From contig ONFC01000006.1 in the NCBI GenBank assembly GCA_900317035.1, positions 1 to 36,970 on the forward strand: a DNA stretch of 36,970 bases, read 5' to 3'. The first letter of the stretch is position 1. Every line of letters begins with the position of its first letter. The DNA comes from an uncultured Eubacteriales bacterium (lineage in GTDB: Bacteria > Bacillota > Clostridia > Saccharofermentanales > Saccharofermentanaceae). The notes below the pieces were generated by a model. That model was not told where the DNA came from and did not search any database. It saw only the letters and a program-made list of their open reading frames with translations. The position numbers and the translations under genes were made by a program. Positions 1 through 9,292 of the stretch are shown here, piece by piece.

Positions 1-2430
1 ATGAAAGACCATTTTCTGTTCCTTGACGGAGGAATGGGTACGCTTCTTCAGGAAGCGGGCCTTCAGCCCGGAGAGCTTCCGGAGAGATGGAACGTATCCC
101 ATCCGGAGGAGATCATAAGAATCCAGAAATCCTACTACGATGCAGGTTCCAACGTAGTCTTAAGTAATACCTTCGGCGCCAACGGATTAAAGTTCGATGA
201 CGAAGAACTGGAAACGCTCGTCACGGCGGCGGTAAAGAATGCCCGCGAAGCGGCGGCGCGTTCCACGGGAACGCAGGAGAAGTTTGTCGCTTTGGACATC
301 GGTCCTTTAGGAAAACTCCTGAAGCCTTACGGCGACTATGAATTTGAAGACGCGGTCGCGATGTACAGTAAGACCGTGAAATTCGGCGTGGCGGCCGGTG
401 TGGATCTTGTGTTTATCGAGACCATGAACGACAGCTACGATACGAAAGCCGCGCTTCTGGCTGTAAAAGAGAATACGGATCTTCCGGTATTTGTTTCTAA
501 TGCCTACGGTTCTGACGGAAAACTCATGACGGGTGCATCTCCGGCGGCGATGGTCGCGATGCTTGAGGGTATGCATGCCGATGCGATCGGCGCCAACTGC
601 TCTCTCGGTCCGGACCAACTCGTGGGTGTCGTGGAAGAGTATCTCGAATATGCCTCCGTGCCGGTACTTCTCAAACCGAATGCCGGTCTTCCGAGAGCGG
701 AAAACGGCAAGACCGTCTATGATGTATTCCCGCCGGAATTCTCCGAGTCTGTCGGAAAACTTCTGGAAAAGGGTGTGCGTATCGCGGGTGGATGCTGCGG
801 TACCACACCGGACTATATCCGTGCAGTGGTCGAAAAATCCAAGTCCATCACGCCGGTTCCGGTAACAGAGAAGAACCGCTCTCTGGTGTCCTCCTATACT
901 CAGGTGGTGGAATTCGGCGGCAGCCCGATCCTGATCGGCGAGCGCATCAACCCGACAGGAAAGAAGCGCTTCCAGCAGGCACTCCGTGAAAACGATATCG
1001 ATTATATCTTAGGCGAAGCCCTGAAACAGCAGGACGCGGGAGTTCAGCTCCTCGACGTAAACGTCGGTCTTCCGGAGATCGATGAACCGGCTTTCCTTCT
1101 TCGTGCGGTAAAAGAACTGCAGGCGGTCACCGACCTTCCTCTGCAGCTGGATACGACAGATCCGGTGGCCATGGAAGCAGGCCTTCGTGCCTATAACGGA
1201 AAAGCTATGGTCAACTCCGTCAACGGTAAAGAAGAAGTCATGAACATGATCTTCCCGCTGGTCGCGAAATACGGCGGATTCGTTGTCGCTCTTACCCTGG
1301 ATGAAGGCGGTATCCCGGATACGGCAGAAGAAAGAGTTGCCATCGCTGAGAAGATCATTAAGAAAGCAGCCGAGTACGGAATCAGTAAGAAGGATCTCAT
1401 CTTCGATCCTCTTGCCATGACGATCTCAGCCGATACGACTGCGGCCCTTGCCACCATGCAGGCGGTCCACAGTATACGTCATGATCTGAAAGTAAATACC
1501 TCGCTCGGTATCTCCAATGTTTCTTTTGGACTTCCGAGCAGAAATATCATCACCTCGACATTCTTCGCAATCTGCCTGCAGGATGGCCTTTCTGCGGCGA
1601 TCATGAACCCGTATTCGCAGGAGATGATGAATGTGTACCATGCCTTCCGTGCACTTCACAACATGGATGAAAACTGCATGGATTACATTACATATGCCCA
1701 GAATCTTCCGGCTCCTGCGGCGGCGCCGGCAGCAGGAGCGGCACCGTCCGCAGAAGCATCTTCTTCCGAGAGTTCCGGTGAAGGCCCTTCTTCGGAACTG
1801 CAGAAGGCGATCGTCCGCGGACTGAAAGAGAAGACAGGTACGCTTACGAAAGCGATGCTCGCGGAGAAGAAACCTCTGGAGATCATCCAGTCGGAAGTCA
1901 TCCCGGCACTGAATATCGTCGGTGCGGATTTCGAAAAGAAGAAAGTTTATCTGCCGCAGCTTCTTATGGCGGCAGAAGCAGCGAAAAGTGCTTTTGAAGA
2001 AGTAAAAGTCGCTATGGCGGCGAGCGATGATGGAAACGGCGGATCGTCCCGCTGCCCGTTTGTTATCGCGACAGTTCACGGCGACATCCATGATATCGGA
2101 AAGAATATCGTGAAGCTCATCCTTGAGAACTATGGATTTGCTGTATCAGATCTCGGAAAAGATGTACCGGAGCAGACGGTCGTCGACGAGGTTATCCGTC
2201 TGCATGCTCCGATCGTCGGCCTGTCGGCACTGATGACCACGACTGTTCCTGCGATGGAAGAGACCATCAAGCTCCTTCGTGAGCAGGCGCCATGGGCGAA
2301 AGTTTGTGTCGGCGGCGCGGTATTGACGCAGGAATATGCGGATGCCATCGGTGCGGACAAGTACTGCCGCGATGCGATGGAGACCGTAAGATATGCTGAA
2401 GAGATCGATGAAGCACTGAAGAACTCATGA
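1..2430 (+). CDS. metH: Cobalamin-dependent methionine synthase without reactivation domain
   Basis: This enzyme moves a methyl group from methyltetrahydrofolate through cobalamin to homocysteine, giving methionine in the cytoplasm. Seen in the 809-residue product: a homocysteine-binding barrel (about 1-290) with the zinc cysteines C200 (GANC) and C265-C266 (GGCC); a pterin-binding barrel (about 305-565) opening with GERINPTG; an Ala/Pro/Ser-rich linker (about 570-600); then a B12 cap and B12-binding domain with the DxHxxG signature D695-H697-G700, H697 being the expected cobalt ligand. The C-terminal AdoMet reactivation domain of the roughly 1,200-residue enterobacterial enzyme is absent, as in many clostridial enzymes, so a separate activator protein is expected elsewhere. 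The first base of the window is the A of the start codon, so upstream control is not visible. The stop overlaps the next gene by 4 bases. Confidence 0.96.
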   Translation: MKDHFLFLDGGMGTLLQEAGLQPGELPERWNVSHPEEIIRIQKSYYDAGSNVVLSNTFGANGLKFDDEELETLVTAAVKNAREAAARSTGTQEKFVALDIGPLGKLLKPYGDYEFEDAVAMYSKTVKFGVAAGVDLVFIETMNDSYDTKAALLAVKENTDLPVFVSNAYGSDGKLMTGASPAAMVAMLEGMHADAIGANCSLGPDQLVGVVEEYLEYASVPVLLKPNAGLPRAENGKTVYDVFPPEFSESVGKLLEKGVRIAGGCCGTTPDYIRAVVEKSKSITPVPVTEKNRSLVSSYTQVVEFGGSPILIGERINPTGKKRFQQALRENDIDYILGEALKQQDAGVQLLDVNVGLPEIDEPAFLLRAVKELQAVTDLPLQLDTTDPVAMEAGLRAYNGKAMVNSVNGKEEVMNMIFPLVAKYGGFVVALTLDEGGIPDTAEERVAIAEKIIKKAAEYGISKKDLIFDPLAMTISADTTAALATMQAVHSIRHDLKVNTSLGISNVSFGLPSRNIITSTFFAICLQDGLSAAIMNPYSQEMMNVYHAFRALHNMDENCMDYITYAQNLPAPAAAPAAGAAPSAEASSSESSGEGPSSELQKAIVRGLKEKTGTLTKAMLAEKKPLEIIQSEVIPALNIVGADFEKKKVYLPQLLMAAEAAKSAFEEVKVAMAASDDGNGGSSRCPFVIATVHGDIHDIGKNIVKLILENYGFAVSDLGKDVPEQTVVDEVIRLHAPIVGLSALMTTTVPAMEETIKLLREQAPWAKVCVGGAVLTQEYADAIGADKYCRDAMETVRYAEEIDEALKNS

Positions 2431-2879
2431 TGAAGCCGCACGTCAAGAAATTTCAGGAACTGACACCGGATGAACTCTATGGCATCATGAAGCTCCGAGT
2501 GGATGTTTTCGTCTGTGAGCAAAAGTGCCTGGCACCGGAACTCGATGGGAGAGATCCGGATGCGGTCCATGTCTGGTTCTCAGATGAAGAAGGGGTACAG
2601 GCATATCTCCGTGTACTTGCACCGGGTGCCGAACACGATGAGTATCCTGCGATCGGCAGAGTCCTTACATCTAAGAAAACCAGAGGAACGGGACTCGGCG
2701 GGAAGCTTCTTGCAGAGGGAGTCCGCGTGACGAAAGAGATCTACGGAGATGTGCCGATCTATCTGGAGGCACAGGTATATGCCGCCGGGTATTATGCGAA
2801 ACAGGGTTTTCAGATCGTTTCCGAAGAGTTTATACTGGATGGGATACCACACTATAAGATGATCCGGCCGAAGGATTAA
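2427..2879 (+). CDS. GNAT N-acetyltransferase, ElaA-like
   Basis: A 150-residue single-domain acetyltransferase that would transfer acetyl from acetyl-CoA to an unknown amine. The N-terminal half has the ElaA-type pattern: LR..VFV.EQ.C, then DG.D, then a histidine. The acetyl-CoA pyrophosphate loop is RGTGLGG near residue 90, followed by the helix GKLLAEGV. The start ATG lies in the ATGA overlap with the metH stop (a second ATG follows immediately), so translation is probably coupled. Coupling to methionine synthase suggests co-regulation but does not give the substrate. Family assignment is secure; function is not. Confidence 0.88.
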   Translation: MMKPHVKKFQELTPDELYGIMKLRVDVFVCEQKCLAPELDGRDPDAVHVWFSDEEGVQAYLRVLAPGAEHDEYPAIGRVLTSKKTRGTGLGGKLLAEGVRVTKEIYGDVPIYLEAQVYAAGYYAKQGFQIVSEEFILDGIPHYKMIRPKD

Positions 2880-2932
2880 AAGAAGTGATCCCGTATCGGG
2901 AAACATGAAACTGCAGGGGGATGAAGCAGGGG

Positions 2933-3649
2933 ATGCATTACAGTGTTTTAGTCGTAGATGATGAGCTCGAACTGTCCGAATATACAGCGAAGTATTTCAA
3001 TATGTCCGGTGTGACGGCGACCTATGTCACCGATAAGCAGGCGGCCCTCGACTTCTTCAAAGATAATACATGTTCACTGATCCTTCTGGATATTAATCTC
3101 GGTGAGGATTCCGGATTTGAGCTCTGCCAGGAGATAAGAAAAGATATCAATGTCCCGATCTTTTTCATCAGTGCCAGATCGGCGGAAGATGACATGCTCC
3201 TGGCGCTCTCCATCGGCGGCGATGACTATATCTGCAAGCCCTATTCGCTAGGCGTCCTTCTTGCAAAAGTGAAGGCGGCGCTGAAGCGCTATGAGGAAGC
3301 AGGTGCCAAAGATACTCCGGATCCGAATAGACAAGAGGCGGACGATCACTTGGTACGCCTGGGCGATACGACGATCGACCTGTCAAAAGCAATCGTTCTC
3401 CGGGATGGGGAGAGAATACCGCTCAAAGCCATGGAATTCCGTCTTCTGGTCTATATGCTCAATAACAGGAACCGCATCATTAAGAAGGAAGAATTCTTCG
3501 AGAAAATCTGGGAGACCGAGTTCGTCGGAGATGTCACGCTGAATGTCCATATCCGTCATCTTCGCGAGAAGATCGAGAAAGATCCGAGTAACCCTTCCTA
3601 TATCAAGACGGTCTGGGGCACCGGTTTTATTCTGGAGGACAAGCCGTGA
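2933..3649 (+). CDS. OmpR/PhoB-family response regulator
   Basis: Transcription factor paired with the kinase that overlaps it by 4 bases. The receiver domain (about 1-118) has the acidic pair in VVDDE, the phosphoacceptor Asp in LLDINLG, the Ser of FISAR and the KP dipeptide of ICKPYS. A winged-helix DNA-binding domain occupies about 140-235, ending in the typical HIRHLREKIE...VWGTGF. I chose the ATG at 2933 because the protein then begins in the usual MHYSVLVVDDE way. An in-frame ATG at 2921 would add four residues but sits directly against the purine-rich AGGGGG. Likely target: the ABC transporter promoter just downstream. Confidence 0.93.
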   Translation: MHYSVLVVDDELELSEYTAKYFNMSGVTATYVTDKQAALDFFKDNTCSLILLDINLGEDSGFELCQEIRKDINVPIFFISARSAEDDMLLALSIGGDDYICKPYSLGVLLAKVKAALKRYEEAGAKDTPDPNRQEADDHLVRLGDTTIDLSKAIVLRDGERIPLKAMEFRLLVYMLNNRNRIIKKEEFFEKIWETEFVGDVTLNVHIRHLREKIEKDPSNPSYIKTVWGTGFILEDKP

Positions 3650-4878
3650 AGATCCGTTCATTTCTGATCTATGCGATATCTTTTCTTCTGCTGATCTTCC
3701 TTGCGAGCCTGTATCTCTGGAATCTGGGATCCCGGAAAGTTCCCTCCTATCCGACGCAGACCAACCGTCTTACGATCGCTATGGGGAAAAACTGGAAGGA
3801 GATCGCTTCGCAGAAAAAAGCACGGATCGAGTCTGACCAGCCCTTCGATTATGCAGTGATCGACAATGAAGGAAATCTTCTTCAATATACCAGAGAAGGC
3901 ATTTCCACCTCCGTATCTTCCGCCACGACCCGCTATGATGTCATCCGCGATGTGGTCACCGAAAACGGGGAGATCGTCGGAAAGATCATCGTGCATAATA
4001 CCTATCACGAGCAGCAGGTCCGGAGAAACCGTATCATGGCAGCTGTGGTCGTCGGTATCCTTCTTCTGATGCTCGGTGTAACTGCTCTGTATTTCTTCTA
4101 TCTGAAGAAACGCGTCGTGGATCCTTTCGATGAGATGAAAGACTTCGCATCGAAGGTCGCATCCGGCAATCTCGATGTTCCCATAAAAATGGATAAGGGA
4201 AACGCTTTCGGTGCTTTTACCGGGGCATTCGACATCATGCGCGAAGAACTGCATGCCAGCAAACTCCGTGAAGCTGAGGCCGTGAAGGCTCGAAAAGAAC
4301 TTGTCGCGCAGCTTTCGCATGACATCAAGACACCGGTGACATCCATCAAGGCGATGACCGATGTTATGGATCAGATCGACTCCCTGGTGTCGAATCTTTT
4401 CCATGCGACACTGGAGGAACTTGAGCATCTTGAGGTGAATGTGGAAGAAGTGACCTCGAAAGAAATCGAAGGCTCTATCGCAGATGCGGATTATCTGAAG
4501 AAAGTAAATGAAGTGAAAGTCGTGGATGCTGTCGTCCGCGCTGACCGGCTCCGCTTAAATCAGATCATCGGAAATGTCTTTGCCAATTCCTATAAGTATG
4601 CGAATACGGAAATAACTGTCGGAAGCCACACTGAAAAGAGTGTGGACGGCAAAGATTTCCTCGTTCTAGAGATCGGAGATAAAGGCGGCGGTGTCCCGGA
4701 TGAGGAGATCGAGACGATTTTCGGGAAGTTTAAGCGCGGCTCCAACACAGATGGAAAAGACGGCGCCGGCTTAGGCCTTTATATCTCCCGCTACCTTATG
4801 GAGAAGATGGGCGGCGAGATCACCGCAGTTAATAAAAACGGCGGACTTACCGTCGTTCTCCGCCTTTTGCTTCTCTGA
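3646..4878 (+). CDS. Membrane sensor histidine kinase with shortened DHp domain
   Basis: The GTG start overlaps the regulator stop (GTGA). The 410-residue product has a first membrane segment (about 5-25), an extracytoplasmic sensor region of about 100 residues, a second membrane segment (about 130-152) and a HAMP-like linker. The H-box is QLSHDIKTP with H225 as phosphoacceptor, followed by an ATPase domain with N-box (NVFANSYKYA), G1 (GDKGGG), F-box (FGKFKRG) and G2 (GAGLGLYI). All ATP-binding motifs are present. The DHp region is unusual: only 16 residues separate H225 from DQIDSLVSNLF, where related kinases have roughly 40, so the helical hairpin looks shortened in frame. It may still be active, or be biased toward one activity. 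Confidence 0.92.
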   Translation: MKIRSFLIYAISFLLLIFLASLYLWNLGSRKVPSYPTQTNRLTIAMGKNWKEIASQKKARIESDQPFDYAVIDNEGNLLQYTREGISTSVSSATTRYDVIRDVVTENGEIVGKIIVHNTYHEQQVRRNRIMAAVVVGILLLMLGVTALYFFYLKKRVVDPFDEMKDFASKVASGNLDVPIKMDKGNAFGAFTGAFDIMREELHASKLREAEAVKARKELVAQLSHDIKTPVTSIKAMTDVMDQIDSLVSNLFHATLEELEHLEVNVEEVTSKEIEGSIADADYLKKVNEVKVVDAVVRADRLRLNQIIGNVFANSYKYANTEITVGSHTEKSVDGKDFLVLEIGDKGGGVPDEEIETIFGKFKRGSNTDGKDGAGLGLYISRYLMEKMGGEITAVNKNGGLTVVLRLLLL

Positions 4879-4892
4879 TCCTTATCTTTCTG

Positions 4893-4948
4893 TTTAAAAA
4901 TCGGTTAAAACTTTCGCAAAGATTTAAAAGTGTCATCTGCTTTATACT
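4893..4948 (+). promoter_or_regulatory. Promoter with repeated TTAAAA boxes upstream of the ABC operon
   Basis: A -10 hexamer TATACT lies at 4943-4948 with no good -35 at 16-18 bases. In its place are three same-strand TTAAAA boxes at 4894, 4905 and 4924. The first two are 11 bases apart, one helical turn, as in tandem sites for OmpR-type regulators. Inference: the regulator encoded upstream activates this promoter. A start near 4955 would make an ATG at 4958 almost leaderless, which supports the GTG start at 4979. Confidence 0.5.
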
Positions 4949-4978
4949 GATGCCGTAATGACGAAAGGAGTCACGGCA

Positions 4979-5740
4979 GTGGACAGAAAAACGATCATCA
5001 AAACAGACAAACTCAGCAAAAGTTTCTCGGTATCCGGGAAGCAGTATCACATCATCAAGAATCTTGACCTCGAGATCTACGAGGGAGATTTCACTGTCAT
5101 CATGGGATCCAGCGGTGCCGGAAAATCCACGCTTCTCTATGCTCTCTCCGGCATGGATAAGCCGTCCCTCGGTCATATCGAATACGCAGGAAAAGAGATC
5201 ACCGAGATGAACGATGACCAGCTTGCCGTGTTCCGCAGGAAGCACTGCGGATTTGTATTCCAGCAGGTGCATCTTGTAGATAGTATGAGCATCATGGACA
5301 ATGCGATCAGCACGGGTATGCTCATCGGCCAGAAGCAGAAAGATCTGAAGAAAAAAGCGGCAGCGCTTTTCGAACGGGTCGGCATCAGCGAAGAAATGAC
5401 CGACAAGTTTCCGGCACAGGTCAGCGGCGGTGAAGCCCAGCGTGCGGCGATGGTCAGAGCGGTCATCAATGACCCGGATGTAGTATTCGCAGACGAACCG
5501 ACTGGCGCGCTCAACTCCGCAGGTGTAGAAGCAGTACTCAATGTTCTTACCGATATCAACAACGAAGGCCAGTCCATCGTAATGGTTACTCACGATATCA
5601 AATCCGCGCGCCGCGCGAACCGCATCCTCTATCTCGAGGACGGTGGCATCAAGGGGGAGTGTAATCCCGGGAAATACGTAAGCGGCGATAAAAAGAGACA
5701 TGAGATGATCCGTGGATTTCTGGAGGAGATGGGATGGTAA
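4979..5740 (+). CDS. ABC transporter ATPase, MacB/LolD-like
   Basis: ATP-hydrolysing subunit of a two-component ABC system working with the FtsX-type permease that overlaps its stop by 7 bases. Motifs in order: Walker A GSSGAGKST, Q-loop FVFQQ, signature SGGEAQR, Walker B VVFADEP, and H-loop VTHD. The regulator-kinase-ATPase-permease order is the usual one for antimicrobial-peptide sensing/efflux or envelope-stress modules in Bacillota. I chose the GTG at 4979 because AAAGGAG (4964-4970) lies 8 bases before it. An in-frame ATG at 4958 would add seven residues but has no ribosome site. Confidence 0.94.
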   Translation: MDRKTIIKTDKLSKSFSVSGKQYHIIKNLDLEIYEGDFTVIMGSSGAGKSTLLYALSGMDKPSLGHIEYAGKEITEMNDDQLAVFRRKHCGFVFQQVHLVDSMSIMDNAISTGMLIGQKQKDLKKKAAALFERVGISEEMTDKFPAQVSGGEAQRAAMVRAVINDPDVVFADEPTGALNSAGVEAVLNVLTDINNEGQSIVMVTHDIKSARRANRILYLEDGGIKGECNPGKYVSGDKKRHEMIRGFLEEMGW

Positions 5741-8091
5741 AGCTGATTTGTGCCAATATGAGAAAGGACAGAAATGTCCTGACGGCGTTTCTTTTCGTCT
5801 TGATCCTGTCTTCGCTTCTTTTGCATACAGGTCTTTTTGTCGGACAGTACAGCTCGATCTATGACGAAAAAGTGAAAGAGAGAAAGGAAGCCGATGTCCT
5901 GTCATATATCGTCGGTTCCGATGACGATATTTCAGAAGCACTCTCCGGTATTCCGGAGATCGCTGAATTCTCCATTCAGGATATGGTCATGCCGGGTACC
6001 GTTAAGCTCCGTATAGAAGGAGAGGACGAAGAGTTCGATCTCGATGGTTCCACGATCACAAGGATCGGCGAATACGGGGCTGCCGAAGAGTACTATTTTC
6101 TGGAAAGAGATGAATCGGCAACCGGCCCGAAGATCTATTTCAATTCGTACTATGCGAAAATCAACGGCATTAAAATTGGAGATAAGATCCACATGCACTC
6201 GCCCGCGGCGGGAGATATCGACTTCACCGTAGCCGGCATTTATGAAGCCTTGATCGGCGGAAACTCCTACGGCTGGATGTCCGTCATGGTCGATGAAGAT
6301 TCCTTTTCGAAGATGTGGGAATTTGCCGAGGCGTCCTATCTAGAGACGAACTATATCGCAGACAGAAAGATGGTCAAGATGTACTGCGCTGAAGGTGTTT
6401 CTCAGGATGAGGTCCTTCAGGCAAGCAGAGACAGTTTGGCAGAAGCAGGCCTGGATTTCTATTCGTATGCACGCGATCTGGCAAAGGAAGGATATACGGC
6501 TATTTCGGATATTCTTTCCGGTCTGGTGACGGCTTTTTCGATAGTTGTTCTTGCCGTATGTCTGATCATGATCGTCTTTACGATCAACAACAATATCGAC
6601 AGAGATATCAAAAACATCGGTGCCCTTCGTGCGGTCGGACATACGGTCGGGCAGCTCCGCGCGGCGATGACGCTTGAGTTTGTGATCGTAGGTATGATCG
6701 GCGGAGTGATCGGCTGTATCCTTTCTTACATCACCATGCCGATCCTCGACAGAGAGATCTTCCAGACGATCACGGGAGTTCTCTGGGTGCTTCGTTTCTG
6801 TCCGGGAACAACACTTATTATCCTCGGCGGCATTGCGGTCTGTATGATCGTTGTAGTGTTCCTTTCCACGATCAAACTGAAGAAGCTTCATCCTGCCACG
6901 GCGCTGCGTTTCGGATTAAAATCCAACAGCTTTAAGAAAAACCATCTTCCGCTGAAGAATACCAAAGGCGGTCTGAATATCCTTCTGGCGCTGAAGAGCA
7001 TGCTGCAAAGCCAGGGACAGAATATCATCCTTCTTTCCGTTATGAGTGTGGTCGCGTTTATGATCATGTTCTCGGGGATCCTTTTTTACAACAGCAAGGT
7101 CAACCCGACAGAGTTCGTCCATCTCATCAACGGAGATGTTCCGGACGGATTCATCAACGTCAACACGGATACGGAAGAGACTCACCATATCATGGAACAA
7201 ATGACACGGATCGACGGAATCAGTCAGGTATATGGCTACAATTTTGCGAACATCAGCATTGAAGGGAACGAAACCTTCGCTTTCTTCACGGATAAACCCG
7301 AATACATTGACTGCGGCGTGTATGAAGGAGATTCTTTCCGGGAATCGAACGAATGCGTCATCGGAAGAGTGATCGCAGACCGCCTCGGTGTGACGATCGG
7401 AGATGAGATCGAAGTAGTGTTCGGCAATCATACGGAGCGCTTCATCATCACCGGATTCCAGCAGTCCGTCATGAATCTCGGTGTACGTATCTTCATCAGC
7501 GAAGAGGGCGCCAAGAGATTGGGGATCGATCCGAACTATGAGATCATACGTTTCAGAATGGATGATCCGAGTGTGGAAAAAGTAGATCAGGCTCTTTCCG
7601 ATATAAAAGCACTTCTCGGCGAGAAGTGCACGACCGGAGGCAATGTCTACGATCAGGTCCACAGTGGAGAAGGAACGGAGATCTCGGCCGTATCCCTGAT
7701 CGTCATGATCATGGTGGGCTTAAATATCGCGATCATCCTACTGGTCATCAAGATCCTCCTCAAGACGCTCTTTATCAAGAAAGAGAAAGAATTCGGTATC
7801 AAGAAAGCGGTCGGCTTTACCAGCCGCCAGCTGAAGATCCAGCTTTCACTATCGCTTCTGCCGGTAACTCTTGCCGCATCCGTTATAGGTTCCATTCTCG
7901 GATTCGCTCTGGTAAATCCGCTTATGACGGCGATCCTTTCGGGATTCGGCATGCATAAGATCGATTTTATCGTATTTCCGGTGCTGATTCTTCTTACGAT
8001 CGTGCTGATCGGTGCGCTGGTATTTGCGATGACCTATGTCATGGCTGGTTCGATCAAGAAGGTTTCTGCGTATGAACTGATCTCAGAATAA
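5734..8091 (+). CDS. FtsX-family ABC permease
   Basis: A 785-residue membrane partner of the ATPase. There is an N-terminal membrane segment (about 14-36), a large extracytoplasmic region (about 40-255), and a first FtsX block (about 258-395) with the typical IGALRAVG motif. A further membrane segment (about 425-450) is followed by a second extracytoplasmic region and a second FtsX block (about 650-780) with the matching FGIKKAVGFT. This double-FtsX layout matches the type VII (MacB-like) transporters that transduce force across the membrane instead of making a classic channel. The start ATG is inside the ATPase stop region (ATGGTAA), so the two are coupled. Substrate unknown. Confidence 0.92.
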   Translation: MVKLICANMRKDRNVLTAFLFVLILSSLLLHTGLFVGQYSSIYDEKVKERKEADVLSYIVGSDDDISEALSGIPEIAEFSIQDMVMPGTVKLRIEGEDEEFDLDGSTITRIGEYGAAEEYYFLERDESATGPKIYFNSYYAKINGIKIGDKIHMHSPAAGDIDFTVAGIYEALIGGNSYGWMSVMVDEDSFSKMWEFAEASYLETNYIADRKMVKMYCAEGVSQDEVLQASRDSLAEAGLDFYSYARDLAKEGYTAISDILSGLVTAFSIVVLAVCLIMIVFTINNNIDRDIKNIGALRAVGHTVGQLRAAMTLEFVIVGMIGGVIGCILSYITMPILDREIFQTITGVLWVLRFCPGTTLIILGGIAVCMIVVVFLSTIKLKKLHPATALRFGLKSNSFKKNHLPLKNTKGGLNILLALKSMLQSQGQNIILLSVMSVVAFMIMFSGILFYNSKVNPTEFVHLINGDVPDGFINVNTDTEETHHIMEQMTRIDGISQVYGYNFANISIEGNETFAFFTDKPEYIDCGVYEGDSFRESNECVIGRVIADRLGVTIGDEIEVVFGNHTERFIITGFQQSVMNLGVRIFISEEGAKRLGIDPNYEIIRFRMDDPSVEKVDQALSDIKALLGEKCTTGGNVYDQVHSGEGTEISAVSLIVMIMVGLNIAIILLVIKILLKTLFIKKEKEFGIKKAVGFTSRQLKIQLSLSLLPVTLAASVIGSILGFALVNPLMTAILSGFGMHKIDFIVFPVLILLTIVLIGALVFAMTYVMAGSIKKVSAYELISE

Positions 8092-8110
8092 CATCTCCTA
8101 TCCAAAATTC

Positions 8111-8140
8111 TTCCGCGGGAAGCTCTCTGTCTGCTATAAT
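8111..8140 (+). promoter_or_regulatory. Promoter of the GH5 gene
   Basis: A perfect TATAAT lies at 8135-8140, 36 bases before the GH5 start. The only -35 candidate, TTCCGC at 8111-8116 (spacing 18), is weak. No terminator is visible between the permease and this site, so some read-through is possible. Confidence 0.5.
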
Positions 8141-8176
8141 AGGCATATTATGAACAGATAGAGGAGAGGGTAGTTC

Positions 8177-9205
8177 ATGAAGACTTGGATGGGTTATCAG
8201 AAAGGTGTCAACTTAGGCGGCTGGCTGTCCCAGTGTGATGACACGGAAGAAACATACAGCACATTTGTAGTTGAAGAAGACATTAAGACCATCAAGGGAT
8301 GGGGAATGGATCATGTCCGTCTTCCTTTCGACTACGAACTGATCGAAGATAAAGAAGGTGCTCCGGTCGAGAGCGGCTACGGCCACATCCAGGATGCGAT
8401 CGACTGGTGCGGAAAATACGGACTGAACATGATCCTTGACCTTCATAAGACGATGGGATATTCCTTCGATGATGCACATGGTGAAGCCGGATTCTTCGAC
8501 AGTGAGAAACTGCAGGAGCGTTTCTATACGCTTTGGGAAAGAGTTGCCGAGCGTTTCGGAAAATACGAGGATCGACTGGCATTTGAGCTTCTGAACGAAG
8601 TCACGGATAAGTCCTACTGCGAGCTTTGGAATAAGATCTCGTACGAGTGTATCCGCCGTATCCGGAAGATCGCGCCGACGATAAAGATCCTTGTGGGCGG
8701 CTATTGGAACAACAGTGTCGATTCCGTAAAAGATCTGGCGATGCCTTATGATGAAAACATCATCTATAACTTCCACTGCTACGAGCCCTTGATCTTTACA
8801 CATCAGGGCGCGCCGTGGATCCCGACGATGGATACATCTTTCCGCATCCGCATCGATGCACCGTATAAAGAGATGGATGAAGCAGGTGTGAAGAACCTGT
8901 CGCAGGTGACCACCGGATTCGCCGCTTTTTCTCAGGACGATACGCTCTCTTCGAAGTACTTCGAAAAGATCTTCGCGGAGGCGATCTCTGTGGCGGAAGA
9001 AAGAGATGTCGCACTTTACTGTGGCGAATACGGAGTCATTGACCGTGTCGATCCCAAGGATGCGGTGAAGTGGTTTAAGATGATCAATGAAGTGTTTACC
9101 CGCAACGGTATCGGACGCTCGGCATGGAACTATAAGGTCATGGATTTCGGCATCGCCGACTCCCGCATGGACAATGTCCGTGATGAACTTCTGAAATACC
9201 TCTGA
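8177..9205 (+). CDS. Glycoside hydrolase family 5 protein, probably cytoplasmic
   Basis: A retaining beta-glycosidase of the endoglucanase/mannanase superfamily, 342 residues, a single (beta/alpha)8 barrel. Seen: the N-terminal GVNLGGWL typical of GH5, the conserved Arg/His strand ends (DHVRLPFD, DLHK), the acid/base Glu in LLNE (E141) and the nucleophile Glu in CGEYG (E284). There is no signal peptide, membrane anchor or carbohydrate-binding module, so it probably acts on imported oligosaccharides, not polymer outside the cell. GAGGAG at 8161 lies 10 bases before the ATG. The substrate cannot be read from the sequence. Confidence 0.92.
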   Translation: MKTWMGYQKGVNLGGWLSQCDDTEETYSTFVVEEDIKTIKGWGMDHVRLPFDYELIEDKEGAPVESGYGHIQDAIDWCGKYGLNMILDLHKTMGYSFDDAHGEAGFFDSEKLQERFYTLWERVAERFGKYEDRLAFELLNEVTDKSYCELWNKISYECIRRIRKIAPTIKILVGGYWNNSVDSVKDLAMPYDENIIYNFHCYEPLIFTHQGAPWIPTMDTSFRIRIDAPYKEMDEAGVKNLSQVTTGFAAFSQDDTLSSKYFEKIFAEAISVAEERDVALYCGEYGVIDRVDPKDAVKWFKMINEVFTRNGIGRSAWNYKVMDFGIADSRMDNVRDELLKYL

Positions 9206-9227
9206 TGAGGGGAGACGAAGAGCGCGT

Positions 9228-9255
9228 TTGACAAAACGAGCCTTCGTGATACACT
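9228..9255 (+). promoter_or_regulatory. Strong promoter of the small membrane protein gene
   Basis: A perfect TTGACA at 9228-9233, 16 bases of spacer and TACACT at 9250-9255, preceded by the extended -10 dinucleotide TG at 9247. This is the best-formed promoter in the window. It lies just after the GH5 stop and gives a leader of about 30 bases. Confidence 0.8.
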
Positions 9256-9292
9256 ATCACTGTTTGAATACTACTGTTGAGGAGGCATGAAT

